Shown in pieces: positions 1 to 9,760 of a DNA stretch of 27,328 nucleotides (within the stretch, counting starts at the first letter, position 1; each line of letters opens with the position of its first letter). The notes under the pieces are model-generated. The model worked only from the letters and a program-made list of their open reading frames with translations. It searched no databases and had not been told where the DNA came from. The stretch lies in contig JABCPU010000767.1 of assembly GCA_016800925.1 (NCBI GenBank), forward strand, positions 1 to 27,328, in the 5' to 3' direction. The stretch comes from Suillus spraguei (Eukaryota > Basidiomycota > Agaricomycetes > Boletales > Suillaceae). A program made the translations under genes and the position numbers.

Positions 1-1408
1 TGAGTATCCTTTCCAGAACAAGATAGCGTCGGCGTGCCGGTTCCTTTGTGAGAAAGGATTGCTTCATTTCATATTCTTCTTCTTCTTCGATGATGTCAGG
101 TGGTGGTTCAGGGAAGTTCGGCCGTGTACGTCGTTTCGCTATAGGATGATAAGACAGAAGCATGGAACGTGGGTGATCTTCCACTGCGGAGGGAGTTTGA
201 GTGTGAACGTGATGGGAGATAAGACATCGATGATCGGGAAAGGTCCGTATCGTTTGGTGCCAATTTCCTTGATGGGAGTTTGAGTCTAAGATTAGCGGCA
301 GATAGCCAAACCTTATCTCCGATCTTCCATGGGTGTACTTATCTCCTCGGGATCGTTCGGCCACATTTTGCATTGCAATGTTGTGACAGGCGATTGCTTC
401 TTCTCTTATCTTCTGCAGAGATCGTACTCGATCTTCTGCTGTGGGACGGATGAATCAGGGATAAGGTGGGGAATGGCACGTGGTTCGTATCCCATCATCA
501 AATAGAAGGGTGATGCATTCCTTGCATCATGTTTTCGGTGGTTGTGACGAATTCGGCGATTGGTAGGTGTTCTACCCAATCTTCAGGGTTGTTACGGCAA
601 TAATGCGAAGGTATGTTTCAAGTTCTTGATTAGCCTTTCGTTTGACCATCAGTCTGTGGGTGTAAGCCGTGGATGGAGCGATGACGTAGTCGAGAAGTCG
701 GGCAAGTTCCTTTGAGAAGCGAGATAGGAATTGCGGTCCTCGATCCGAGATAACTTTGTCATGGAGTCCAAATCGTCGGTAACATGTTTTAAAAATAGCT
801 TAGCCACACCTTCTGAGTGATAGTTTTCAAACAAGGGATAATAATTACCCCCTTCGTAAGGCCATGGTCTACCACGACCATGATACTGTCAAAGCCTCCA
901 GAGACGGGGAGGTCAGTGATAAGATCAACAGAGACCTGAGAACGGGCGAACAGCCGATGAGGGAATAGGCGCGAGCGGGGGTCGAACGGGATGAGTATCC
1001 GCTTTCATTTGCTGACAAAGGGCGCAACCCTCAACGTATTTCCGAATATAAGAGCCCATTGCAGGCCACCAGCTTCTCGTTTACGAGTTCTTCAGTTTTG
1101 AATCTACCGGGGTGCCCGCGGTAGGATGATCATGATACCTTTTCAGGATATCGGAGCGATGCGCCGGTGGAATATAGGCGCGATTCTTAAAATAGAGGAC
1201 GTTCTCCTCAATCTTCCAATCAGAAAGTGCCGATTTCATAGGGGGAAGGCACACGCCATCAAGGGCATCAGACGCCGTTTTGAAGACAGGGTCGTCGAGG
1301 GGGTCAGAGGATGACAGCACATCCTTCAAGTCAGTGTCAATAAGACGAACGAATAGAGCGTCAGGGAGGAGGGTCTGGTCCTCGTTATCGTCTTTGCCAG
1401 AGTCATAA
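1..1408 (-). pseudogene. Ty3/gypsy integrase with C-terminal chromodomain, decayed and cut by window edge
   Basis: This is the integrase part of the retrotransposon polyprotein, the enzyme that inserts the cDNA into host DNA. About 1081-1329 on the minus strand encodes the N-terminal integrase region with a degenerate HHCC zinc-binding stretch (RYHDHPTAG). Around 700-760 the core shows the family motif DRGPQFLSRFSKEL. At the far left an acidic run (EEEEEYE) leads into RRRYLV and, one frame over, WKGYS, the usual pattern of a chromodomain. Such chromodomains define the chromovirus branch and can steer insertion to heterochromatin. The reading frame is broken by several frameshifts and stops. 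The 3' LTR lies beyond position 1, so the left end of the element is not in the window. Family assignment is firm; the chromodomain is likely. Confidence 0.85.
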
Positions 1409-1753
1409 TCAGGCCGGCGGGATAGTGCAATCAGGTACTGCTAATTTAGTACCTGCAACGTGATGCAGTTCGATGTCGTAGATAGACAAAATCAATTGCC
1501 AACGTGCTTGGCGATGGGTGAGCTTCTGTGCACTTCTAAAGTACAGAAGGTTCTTATGGTCGGTGAATACCAGGACGGGGTGTGGGTTTCCTTTGAGATA
1601 ATGACGCCATTCGTTCAATGCCCCGGATCACGGCAAGGAGTTCCCGTCAAAGATCTGATAATTGCGTTCTGCGGGGTTCAAAAGACTGGGAAAGATATGC
1701 GCATGGGTGGTAAACACCATTTTCATCAGTCTGCAAGAGAACTCCTCCAGTTG
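1409..1753 (-). pseudogene. Ty3/gypsy RNase H domain, decayed
   Basis: This segment encodes the RNase H domain that degrades the RNA strand during reverse transcription. The minus-strand translation contains [10 protein letters not shown], then [10 protein letters not shown], the standard Ty3/gypsy RNase H block (TDHKNL with the catalytic Asp), followed by [19 protein letters not shown] and [12 protein letters not shown] (normally G-x-x-N-x-x-AD in this family; the Asn is missing). The stretch between 1619 and 1753 is connected only through stops and frame changes. It follows the reverse transcriptase without a gap and precedes the integrase, the RT-RH-INT order of Ty3/gypsy elements. It is not functional as read. 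Confidence 0.85.
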
Positions 1754-2690
1754 CTACGAGTGAAGCTCGGTAGCAATGGCAAACTGTCGGGAAGGGTCAG
1801 GGTTACGAAGTACCGGTTGGGAAGTGAAGCGTCGTTTCAACTCTTCGAACGTGTCCATACATTCAGTTGACCATTCAAAGGCCTTATCCTTCTTTGTCAA
1901 ATCGATAAGGGGCCTAGCGATATCAGAATAGTGGGAAATGAACGTGCGGTAGAAGTTGCAAAAACCAAGGAATGACCGGACATCTTTTACAGATTTCGGA
2001 GTTGGCCATTCGGAGATTCCCTTGGTCTTGGCGGTGTCCATAGCAACTTGTCCGGGACGAATTATCATTCCGAGGTATTCCACTTCTTCTGCATCGAAGG
2101 TACATTTTTTCCGGTTTCAAGAACAGATGTTCTTTTCGTATCTTCATCAGAACTCGTCTAGTCCGTTCATGGTGTTCTGCCATTGTCGTAGAGAAAATAA
2201 GGATATCGTCCATATAGATCACCATCCATCCTTCATTGATTTCTTGTTGAAAGGTACGATTCATGTACGCTTGAAAAGTTGCTGGGGAATTGCAAAGGCC
2301 GAAGAACATGATGTTTGGTTCAAATAGGCCGAATTCCGTGGTAAAAAGCAGCTTTCCACCTATCATCAGGATGGATGCGAATATTGTTATAGCCGGACCG
2401 GATATCCATTTTTGTAAAGAACTGTGCGTTATGAAGACGTGCGACGAGGGAAATGGGGAGTGGGAGCGGGTATGCATTTTTGACTGTCCAATCATTGATG
2501 TAGCGATAATCTTGACAGGGACGTAGTTCGCCACTCTTCTTTCCTACAAAGAAGAAGCCACTGGCTTGAGGTGACTTCGATTCTGAGATAAAACCTTTCA
2601 CAACGTTTTCATCGATAAACGTTTTGACAGCAGCGCGCTCTTTTTCCGATAGCGGGTAAACCTTAGATGTGCGGGAATAAAACCGGGTTT
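1754..2690 (-). pseudogene. Ty3/gypsy reverse transcriptase, decayed
   Basis: This is the reverse transcriptase of the minus-strand retrotransposon, which copies element RNA into cDNA. In order the translation shows [20 protein letters not shown], the CQDYRYIN block, the first catalytic block [15 protein letters not shown], then in a shifted frame FGLCNSPATFQAYMN, the YMDD catalytic box in VIYMDDILIF, and the thumb-side block VRSFLGFCNFYRTFI. All catalytic Asp residues are visible. At least three frame changes are needed to read through: near 2690, near 2340 (between WKAAF and FGLFEPN) and near 2090 (after LKPEK). The domain order and motifs are unambiguous; the copy is dead as sequenced. Confidence 0.9.
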
Positions 2691-3994
2691 GGTGTCAATT
2701 CGATGATCAATACCAGGGCGTTCAGGGGTAGGTTGTTCAATCCGTCTTTAGCAAAGACGTCTGCGAAGTCGTGCAAATAATCTGGGACCAATTCTTCGAA
2801 GGACTTCTTTTTCTTTTCCTTCTCGTCCGTGGCGAATTCCTGAGCTTTGTTACTATATTTCGGAGAGGGAAGGGGAGCTGTGGAGTATGAAGAGGATTGT
2901 TCGAGTCGAGAAGTTCCATCACGTGTCAATGGTGTATCCATGGATACTTCTTCAATAATCCTCATGCTGATTCCGTCGGTATCGTATTCCACAAGGAATT
3001 CTCCATCTCCTAGTTCGTAAGAGGAAATTTCACGCACTTCTGGCGCATGCCAGACATAGTTCATGGTATCGAATTGGTCATCATCCTCAGTTGGAATTAA
3101 CGAGGGCACGGGTTCTTCTTTGTCAGGGATGTCTTCAATCGAAGCTGAAAGAGTTTTCGGAGGAACGTAGAACTTGGACAGTTTTGGTACGTTGGTATCC
3201 CGTCCAGGTATTTCTTCTTCTGCTTTTCGTTTTCCATGTCGCTGTTCTTCTATTGGCCGTTGCTCAATAGGTGCATGTCCAACCCGATGATCGGGTTCGG
3301 ATTCATTCTTGCGCTTTCCCGCACGGGGAATTGGTGACACTGCTCGAGGCAGTTGTACACGTGGAGTAGGTTCTGTAGTACGCGGCAGTCGTACTTCTGG
3401 TTCTGGTTCTTCAGAAACAAAAATAGGGGAAGCGATGAATGGTTTCGGAAGACGGGAATGTTGCCATCTGGTATGGTGATTGAATAGTCGTGGCAACCCA
3501 TTCTTCTGTCTGTCTTCATCTATATCGATTTCGATTTCATCAGATTTCTCTGTCCACGAGAGGACAAGCATTTCAGCAGCCCAATCTATAATTGGGTTCA
3601 TTGCTCGTAACCATGGGATTCCAAGGAGAATTTGATCTCTTCTTCCTAGCTTGGTAATGTTGAATTTTCCATACATGGTTCGATCATCAATTTTGACCAC
3701 TAAAAGGCAATAGTGTGTGATCGGTCCTCCCTTGATGAGGGTTCCATCTGCCGTTGTAACTCGAAATGGTTCTTTGAGTTTTCGTCGTGTGATTTGATGG
3801 AGTTTCACAAACTCCTCTGAGATGAATGTGCCTGCTGCTCCTGAATCGATAACAGCGGTGGTGTCGATGGATTTCAAGCGAGTACGCGAGTGAAGGGTGA
3901 TTGGGATACAAAGTTCTTTTCTTTCACCTACAGCGCGTACAAGTCTTAGTATTACATTGGGAGAAACATACGTCGAGTCTTTGTTTCTCCACAT
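2663..3994 (-). CDS. Retrotransposon pol N-terminal part with aspartic protease
   Basis: This long open frame begins at an ATG (3994-3992) that overlaps the gag stop TGA (3996-3994) as TGATG, so pol is in the -1 frame relative to gag. The retropepsin-like protease motif DSGAAGTFI lies near residue 50, with the second half (ILLGIPWL) about 80 residues later, as in Ty3/gypsy proteases that cut Gag-Pol. A low-complexity hinge rich in Pro, Glu and Lys follows. The region before RT reads [19 protein letters not shown], the common lead-in to gypsy RT. The frame ends at 2663 by a frameshift just before RT, so the polyprotein is truncated. Host genes use similar aspartic proteases, but the flanking gag and RT exclude that. 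Confidence 0.85.
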   Translation of the reverse strand: MWRNKDSTYVSPNVILRLVRAVGERKELCIPITLHSRTRLKSIDTTAVIDSGAAGTFISEEFVKLHQITRRKLKEPFRVTTADGTLIKGGPITHYCLLVVKIDDRTMYGKFNITKLGRRDQILLGIPWLRAMNPIIDWAAEMLVLSWTEKSDEIEIDIDEDRQKNGLPRLFNHHTRWQHSRLPKPFIASPIFVSEEPEPEVRLPRTTEPTPRVQLPRAVSPIPRAGKRKNESEPDHRVGHAPIEQRPIEEQRHGKRKAEEEIPGRDTNVPKLSKFYVPPKTLSASIEDIPDKEEPVPSLIPTEDDDQFDTMNYVWHAPEVREISSYELGDGEFLVEYDTDGISMRIIEEVSMDTPLTRDGTSRLEQSSSYSTAPLPSPKYSNKAQEFATDEKEKKKKSFEELVPDYLHDFADVFAKDGLNNLPLNALVLIIELTPNPVLFPHI

Positions 3995-4830
3995 CAAAAA
4001 TCCTCAACAATCCGCCTCACAGTTTCTTCATCTTCTTCTTCTCCCTTGACTTCGGTTTGTCGGAGCGGGGTCTTCTTCTTTCTGTCAGGACAATTATGGA
4101 TGCGGTGTCCTGTCTTTCTGCATCCGAAGCATTGTCCTTTCTTCATGCATTCGGATCTCTCCATATCGGAGATTTGATCTACGACCATTGCATTGGAATC
4201 ACGGTTCGGAATATACCGTGCATTCCCGTAGTTCTTCTTCTTCTGTTGTGGAACATGACGTGTCCTCATGGCATTAAGCCGATGATGGGCGTTGTCAATA
4301 GCAACGCATTGCAACACAACATCTCTGAATATCTCGGAGACATCTCCTGTATTGAAAAGCTTTGTGAGGATACCCCAATTAAGACCGTCTTGGAAAAACT
4401 GGATCTTCGTTGCATTGTCGTTGATCTGAGCCTTGGCTGCAAGTGCCTCAAAATCAGCAACGTAGGTGTGGAGATCTCCGGTTCCTTGTTTGAGATCTCT
4501 GAGGCGTGTAAGTGCGGTCATCCTGGTATCCACTGGTTTGAATGCTTCTTTGAAGCTCTTCATAAACTCCACCATCGTCCCATAACCAACTTTCTGTCCC
4601 GATGTATCGGTAGATTGGGCGTGTTCAAGGAATTGTTCCTTCCATGACTTGGCATTCTTTTCGGTCATGAAGGATGTTATGTAGATGATCTTCTGCTTGT
4701 CGGTGGTGTAAAGCTTTTCATTGATGTCAAAGTGCAAATTGCACGACTGGATAAACTCGCGAGAGTTATCACGATCTCCATCAAAACCAATCGGTTGACT
4801 GATCTTGTATTTGAATTCTTTGGTCGACAT
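3994..4830 (-). CDS. Retrotransposon Gag with CCHC zinc knuckle
   Basis: This is an intact 278-codon frame for the structural Gag protein, which packages the element RNA into virus-like particles. The N-terminal half has the retrotransposon Gag capsid pattern (FDGDRDNSREFIQSC, later FKEAFKPVDTRMTALTRLRDLKQG and YVADFEALAAKA). Near residue 235 it carries a CCHC zinc knuckle, CFGCRKTGHRIHNC (C-x2-C-x4-H-x4-C), which binds RNA. The C-terminal tail is acidic. The start ATG follows about 200 nt of leader after the LTR. It is the best-preserved part of the element, in contrast to the frame-broken RT and integrase. Confidence 0.9.
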   Translation of the reverse strand: MSTKEFKYKISQPIGFDGDRDNSREFIQSCNLHFDINEKLYTTDKQKIIYITSFMTEKNAKSWKEQFLEHAQSTDTSGQKVGYGTMVEFMKSFKEAFKPVDTRMTALTRLRDLKQGTGDLHTYVADFEALAAKAQINDNATKIQFFQDGLNWGILTKLFNTGDVSEIFRDVVLQCVAIDNAHHRLNAMRTRHVPQQKKKNYGNARYIPNRDSNAMVVDQISDMERSECMKKGQCFGCRKTGHRIHNCPDRKKKTPLRQTEVKGEEEDEETVRRIVEDF

Positions 4831-5015
4831 GGTTGATGATTCTTCTGATGAGTTATACTTTCTCGGTGCCTACACGCGCTGTCTTGCTGTCCGTTAGGGC
4901 TTTTCTTCTGTCAAGGGGCTTCCTCTTGACAATCTGCTCAGCGTACGTGTATGCTAGTCTGCTGATCTAGGTGATCAGGGTTCAGGGTCGAAGACTGGAT
5001 AGTCGACGATCAAAA
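4831..5015 (-). other. Untranslated leader between primer-binding site and gag
   Basis: This stretch lies between the predicted primer-binding site and the gag ATG of the minus-strand retrotransposon. No ORF or tRNA-complementary motif was seen. It is presumably the 5' untranslated leader with the packaging signal. Confidence 0.5.
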
Positions 5016-5029
5016 ACTACTTTAATCTT
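5016..5029 (-). promoter_or_regulatory. Self-complementary primer-binding site (Tf1-like self-priming)
   Basis: Read on the element strand, the first bases inside the LTR boundary are AAGATTAAAGTAGT (5029 down to 5016), separated by one base from the LTR end at 5031. The exact reverse complement occurs inside the LTR (element strand ACTACTTTAATCTT, 5305 down to 5292), about 31 nt downstream of a TATA-like box, where the RNA 5' end is expected. The 5' end of the transcript can therefore fold back onto this site. This is the known self-priming mechanism of the Tf1/sushi chromoviruses. I see no tRNA-type TGG primer site. The assignment is inferred from sequence. Confidence 0.75.
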
Positions 5030-5030
5030 T

Positions 5031-5505
5031 TGTTACGAACTGGGGTGGCGTCACCAGCGACAGTGAAAAAACACAGACGGTCTGCTGGGAGTTCTTACAA
5101 TGTTCAAAAGAGAACAAGGTGAAAGTACAAGGAACACGTTCCAAGTACGATCAAGGGTTCAGCTTCAAAGACAAGTCTAAGAGGTATCCGCGAGAATAGA
5201 GACTAAGGCTAAGGAGTGCTTAGACTTAGAGACGATTCAAGACGACTTAGGTTGGAGACCTAAGCGAAGGAGATTCCAGGTAAAACCCAGTAAGATTAAA
5301 GTAGTGAATCTACTACAAGTACACTGTGCTTAAATAGGCCAATATGTGCGCACAGACCAACAGAGACGTGAGAATGTAAGTGCGTATCCAAAGAAAGAAG
5401 GCAACTATAGTACAGATGCGTTGAGCATATGAGTCGGAATCGTGTTACATAATATACAAGGTAAACGAAGTAAGAAAATGAATAGGGGCACGTACAATTG
5501 TAACA
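5031..5505 (-). mobile_element. 5' LTR of the Ty3/gypsy chromovirus
   Basis: This is a 475-bp long terminal repeat with inverted ends TGTTAC ... GTAACA. It is clearly related along its whole length to the solo LTR at 6416-6890, with scattered substitutions. Because gag and pol lie immediately to its left on the minus strand, it is the 5' LTR. It holds a TATA-like box (minus strand TATTTAAG) and the predicted RNA start. The five bases outside it (ATGAC, 5506-5510) should recur beyond the left window edge if this copy made a normal 5-bp target duplication. To its right lies the 3' part of the Plavaka-type gene. Confidence 0.9.
5329..5336 (-). promoter_or_regulatory. TATA-like box of the LTR promoter
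   Basis: The minus strand reads TATTTAAG here. It lies 31 nt upstream of the base (5305) where the 14-nt self-primer sequence begins, the distance expected between a TATA box and the transcription start. A matching element (cttaaata on the plus strand) is kept in the solo LTR near 6713-6720. Confidence 0.6.
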
Positions 5506-5510
5506 ATGAC
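5506..5510. repeat. Candidate right target-site duplication of the chromovirus (ATGAC)
   Basis: These five bases directly follow the LTR end. Ty3/gypsy integrases normally duplicate about 5 bp, and the solo LTR of the same family has a perfect 5-bp duplication. The partner copy would be outside the window, so this is a prediction. Confidence 0.45.
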
Positions 5511-6410
5511 AAGGATGAGCAATTTCATCAACATGTATCACAGCTGCGTTCCGGTGCAGTCGACGAGTTGAACGTGACACTTGATGCAGGCCAGAGGAGG
5601 GGTCCGCCTCCCTGAGTGGTGTAAACCACTCAAATTAAGCTAGAGCTCGGGAGTATCTCCCAAACTGACGAGATAGAGTGAAAATAATGCGAACTTGTGC
5701 CACTTGCACACCTAGTACAATATCCAAATGAGTTTTTGACAGCCTGGCAAGTAATAGAGTCACTCACCTTCTAAAGTGTGCATCCGAATGCCATTGCTCA
5801 TCAGGGCCATATCAAACTTAGCGGGGATCCTGGCTTCTGGCCATGTCCAGGAGGCACTTCAGGCATGGCTCTAACACGCCACTGCCTTGGTGACTCGCTG
5901 ACAAGTGGATTAGGTGGAGCGGTCATTACTACTTGTTGAAATACATCAAAACAGTCTTGCAGACCAGGGATAATGATGGTGTGCGGCATGTAGTTGTGCA
6001 GAAATGACTTAAGGGCTGGAAGGAACATGGTTGCACCATGTGCAGTGATGAGGTGCTGAATGGACTGTTGAGGGTATGCAGGTGTCTTGACGAGGATATG
6101 GACCACCTGTTGCTCATGGAGGACAGAAAGTGTGTTGACAGGAACAGTGCCAGGTCCTTCCATCTTAGAGTCTGAGTCTGAGTCATATCCACACTCACAA
6201 CTTCTGCAATCGGTTAGTGCCAACTGAGACTGTTCCAACAGCCAGTTGAGGTAGGAACCATGCAGGAACACTGCCTCCTGGCGCTGGAGCCATAGGGTCA
6301 TCTGTTCCTCGTAATCACGCTTGTTACTAGCGCAATAAGCTTCTTTGGCAATGTCAATATGTAGTCATTCTGGAAGCTCGCTGTTAAAACCGTCAGTGGC
6401 ACCAAACAGT

Positions 6411-6895
6411 AGGATTGTTACGAACTGGGATGGCGTCACCAGCGACAGTGAAAAGACACAGACGGTCTGCTGGGAAGTTCTACAATGTCCAAAAGAGGAC
6501 CAGGTGAAAGTACAAGGAACGTGTTCCGAGTACGATCAAGGGTTCGGCCTCAAAGACAAGTCTAAGAGGTTCTACAAGAATAGAGACTAAGACTAAGGAG
6601 TGCTTAGACTTAGAGACGATTCAAGACGACTTAGGTTGGAGACCTAAGCGAAAGATATTCCAGGTAAAACCCAGTAAGATTAAAGTGAAGAATCTACTAC
6701 AAGTACAACGTGCTTAAATAGACCAATATGTGCGCACAGACCAAGAGAGACATAAGCATGTAAGTGTGTATCCAAATAAGGAAGGCAACTATAGTACAGA
6801 TGCGTTGAGCATGTGAGTCAGGGTTATGTGACATGATATACAAGTAAGGAAACAAAGAGGGAATGAATAGGGGCACGTACGATTGTAACAAGGAT
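6411..6895. repeat. Solo LTR with its 5-bp AGGAT target-site duplication
   Basis: AGGAT occurs at 6411-6415 immediately left of the solo LTR and again at 6891-6895 immediately right of it. The duplication is perfect. Excising the LTR plus one AGGAT makes the interrupted transposase reading frame continuous across the site. Confidence 0.92.
6416..6890 (-). mobile_element. Solo LTR of the same chromovirus family
   Basis: This 475-bp repeat has ends TGTTAC ... GTAACA and full-length similarity to the LTR at 5031-5505, same orientation, with scattered substitutions. No internal retrotransposon sequence adjoins it; both flanks are Plavaka-type coding sequence. It is therefore a solo LTR left by LTR-LTR recombination of a once complete element. 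The self-primer region here has changed (AAGATTAAAGT then differs), unlike the LTR of the copy that keeps its body. Confidence 0.92.
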
Positions 6896-9111
6896 TGACT
6901 GAACATAGTGTGAGAGCTGATGTAATTTTGGAATGTTGAAATGCTCGCGAACTCCAAGTTCTTGCAAGATGTCCTTGTTGCTATGAAATGTTGCAAGGGC
7001 ACTTTTGAGAGCGTCAAGGGATTCAGTTGTGTGTACTCAAAGTTGTGCATAATAGGAAAAATCCAGTATAGTTCGTGCAACTACTAACACTTGACTGGTA
7101 AACAATCAAAAATAATCATGTCAGCACGAACTTTGTTCAATGCATTAAGATCATACCTAGGGACAGCTCCAGCAAGTAGCCCAACAAAAACTCATTGCAT
7201 CTCTTTGTGTTCTGTGCCCGTCCACTGCTTTACTGTTGATAATCCTTTCTTAAAGTGCTGAAGACCAGGATAGTCTGGCATCGCCTTGAAACGAGCGTCC
7301 ATTTCTTCTTCGCCGACAATATCAAGACACCATTTAACTAGGTGGTCCTTGAAGATGCCTTTGTGCAGCTGGTGTAGGAGGTCTGGTGTGAAGGCCAGGA
7401 AAATGTCAGTGTGGGGGAGATTAGTCCAGAAAGGACTGTAAACATTGCATAGTCCATAGTCCTCAAATTCGGCGGGATGCTGACCATTCTTCTGTTTCTC
7501 TAATGCTTCTTATGTCAGCTCAGGGTCTCGCATCTGTGAGCTCAGTGGATTGCCTCTTTCATCTGTGGCAACCAGACACTTTGGACACCGGTTCTCCTTG
7601 CAACATGCAATGAGACATTGCTCTGGAAAGTCTGCAACATAAGCAGCAAGGATTGCATATACTTGACAGATCAATGAGTCAGCACATGCCATGTCAACAC
7701 CATTTTCACCTGCTGCAATGAGGGGTTGAAGGAGCAGGAACATGCAATAGTGGAATAGTCAGTAACTAGCAAGGGAGCGTGCATCGGATGTAAAGCAACC
7801 TAGTTTGCCTGCAGGTAAGTATCTGATCAGGACTGTCGCTTGTGCTGATACTTCCCGCCGTTTTTCTTTTGTGATGTTGCCAATTGAGAGGTACACAGGC
7901 CATGCTGATTTGTCACCTTGGAATTGTGACAGACATGTTTTGTCTGTTGCAAGAATGATTGGTGCAATGGTTGCACCTTGTGGCAATTTTTCTAAACATC
8001 ATAGGTAAGTGTCAGTACATTTTATTTTCGCTTTTTTGACAAGGTACTTACTTGTTTGTCACACCACCAATCCGCAGTCCACATATCATCAATTACCCGG
8101 TGATGTCCTGCAGAGTCTGTGTATGCTTGTGCAGGTGCATACACCATGTGATCCTTGAATCAAGGATTTCCGATCAGGTCTTTGATGCACTCCACAGGAT
8201 CACACATCCAAAGCTCGACATCTTTGTGCAGTGGTTCACCCTTCTCGTCTGTTTGGTTTCCCTGGACACTGATCTTCTTGCAGCTCCAGAAGTTCATCGA
8301 CCTTCTGAAGGAACGATCAGTTGTTGTGGAATGATGGTTGCATTCAGTTTTGTGTCTGTCACACCAGTAAGTCCAATTATTTTAGCGGTCAATGTAAAAC
8401 TTACTATCGGCAACTTTAGAAAATCATCAGTTTGGGTCTGGCCCAGACTTTTAACAAGCCACTCAGCGAGTCCCCATTCTTCCCTGGCGACTGAAATCAA
8501 TCATCTTGTAGAGGAGACAGTGAAGACAACAGGGTATGTACTCATCATGAAAAGGTGCCCACTCATCCTCACCCAGGCCTTCCTTATACTTCTTATAGCT
8601 TTCAAAACCAGTTTCTCCCTCCCACAGTGTCCATCCGCCATCAGGAAATTCCTTGAAATATCGCCCACTATTTATTTTCACTTCGTCTTCATCAGCAACA
8701 TCCTCAATGGTCACCTGCTGACTTTTCAGCGCTGGCAGTGGGTTGTCTTGATCAGCATTGGAAGACTTGGAGCATGAGCGATGAAGTGGGGAGCTGCCAA
8801 CATCATCATCATAAGCAAAGTCTGCCAGCACTTGTGGGCCATCTTCATCATACATGACCTTAGTTTCTTTGATTGTTAACTCCCATGCTGTTCTACATTC
8901 AGGGCGGCCAGCTATGTGTCTCTTGACACCACCCCTCATAGGGAACTCCTTGGCACAAAATACGCAGTACTGAGGCATGGTTGGTGAGTGTTTCAGTTTT
9001 GATCGGTTTGTAACCTTAAAATAACTCCAAACTCTGATCCAAATGATCCAGACTTTCCATCCAGACTTTCCAAACACCGCTGGTCCAAACTCTAAACCCT
9101 GCCAGTCCAAC

Positions 9112-9375
9112 TCATCCTCCCCTCAAGCCTGACATTCAGGGCCTGGATCTGGTGAGCACTCATCCTCTCAAACCATCTGGAGAGTGCTCACCCTCCCCTC
9201 AAGCTCAACATTCAGGGCCTGGATCTGGAGAGCGCTCATCCTCCCCTCATCCTCCCCTCAAACCATCTGGAGAGCGCTCATCCTCCCCTCATTCTCCCCT
9301 CAAACCATCCCTTATTCTCCCCTCAAACCATCTGGAGAGCACTCATCCTCCCCTCATCCTCCCCTCATCCTTTAC
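9112..9375. repeat. CTCC-rich minisatellite
   Basis: This is an irregular tandem array of units built from ctcatcctcccctca and aaccatctggagagc. Two longer copies of a cattcagggcctggatctgg block lie at about 9132 and 9208. It lies just upstream of the Plavaka-type start and may belong to that transposon's 5' flank. Open frames across it are a by-product of the repeat. Confidence 0.75.
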
Positions 9376-9705
9376 TAGTTTCAAGATAATACCATGGGCA
9401 GCCAGAAGCAATTCTAAAAGTTGCACCCACTTCACCTCCTCACAACACTTTGCTTCTGCATCCCAGCGCTTGCTGATGAGTCTTTGCAAGGTGAGGTTAG
9501 GAACTGGACCTGGTGCTAATTCTAATAGTTGCAATTTTTTAGTGTTCTCGCAGGCCTTCAGTTCTGCCTTCCAGTGCTCCAAAATGAGCCTGCACAAGTA
9601 TGACCGGAAAACTGAGATGGGGCTGGGAGTCTGACGAAATGGAGGGCGTGGAAACATGGGCTCTGTGTCAGACTCTTCGAGCTTTGGTGTCAAGACCGTA
9701 CTCAA
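9343..9705 (-). CDS. Unrecognised ORF fragment with an internal duplicated segment
   Basis: The minus-strand frame encodes about 120 residues that I do not recognise. Two similar 25-residue segments follow one another: RLILEHWKAELKACENTKKL and RLISKRWDAEAKCCEEVKWV, each ending in QLLEL. They are separated by a Pro-rich linker (APGPVPNL), so the DNA holds a roughly 120-bp duplication (9400-9490 versus 9517-9600). The frame stays open for about a dozen codons upstream of the ATG before a stop, and its C-terminus runs into the minisatellite. It may be a remnant of an element-encoded protein. Whether it is expressed is unknown. Confidence 0.3.
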   Translation of the reverse strand: MSTVLTPKLEESDTEPMFPRPPFRQTPSPISVFRSYLCRLILEHWKAELKACENTKKLQLLELAPGPVPNLTLQRLISKRWDAEAKCCEEVKWVQLLELLLAAHGIILKLVKDEGRMRGG

Positions 9706-9760
9706 AGGGTGAAAGATCCGAAGGGCTTTGGCCTCAGTTCATGCACTGTGCCCCTTTCCT

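Larger units (their letters stand above)
5506..8978 (-). pseudogene. Plavaka-type DNA transposase gene, interrupted by two LTR insertions
   Basis: Translation starts at ATG 8978 with a C2H2-like finger (CVFCAKEFPMRGGVKRHIAG). A 58-nt intron (8541-8484) joins it to EEWGLAEWLVKS and DDFLKLPI, with a second intron at 8404-8356. Downstream are DEKGEPLHKDVELW and AQAYTDSAGHHRVIDDMW, then [58 protein letters not shown] and FTPDLLHQLHKGIFKDHL. These match, from memory, the Plavaka-like transposases abundant in Agaricomycetes (EnSpm/CACTA-related). The frame is broken by in-frame stops (for example 7192-7194 and 6365-6367), a frameshift near 8300, a solo LTR at 6416-6890, and the 5' LTR at 5505. Coding resumes exactly after the solo LTR (LFGATDGFNSELPE) and continues to DEIAHPCH at about 5511. 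Any remaining C-terminus should lie left of the window. Confidence 0.8.

Noticed and set aside
1126..2526. Plus-strand open frames across the pol region
   Set aside because: They are antisense to clearly identified RT, RNase H and integrase motifs and show no family pattern of their own.
3901..4647. 248-residue plus-strand frame opposite gag
   Set aside because: It is the reverse strand of an intact Gag with a CCHC knuckle; composition and lack of motifs indicate a shadow frame.
5031..6890. The two LTRs as the two ends of one small retrotransposon
   Set aside because: The sequence between them is continuous Plavaka-type coding sequence, the second LTR has its own perfect AGGAT duplication, and gag-pol lies on the other side of the first LTR.
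8052..8777. 241-residue plus-strand frame
   Set aside because: It is antisense to the Plavaka-type block with AQAYTDSAGHHRVIDDMW and the FLKLPI region, and crosses two well-formed introns of that gene.
9112..9375. A Pro/Ser-rich coding exon or CRISPR-like array
   Set aside because: Repeat units are variable in length, directly contiguous without unique spacers, and give unrelated peptides in each frame.
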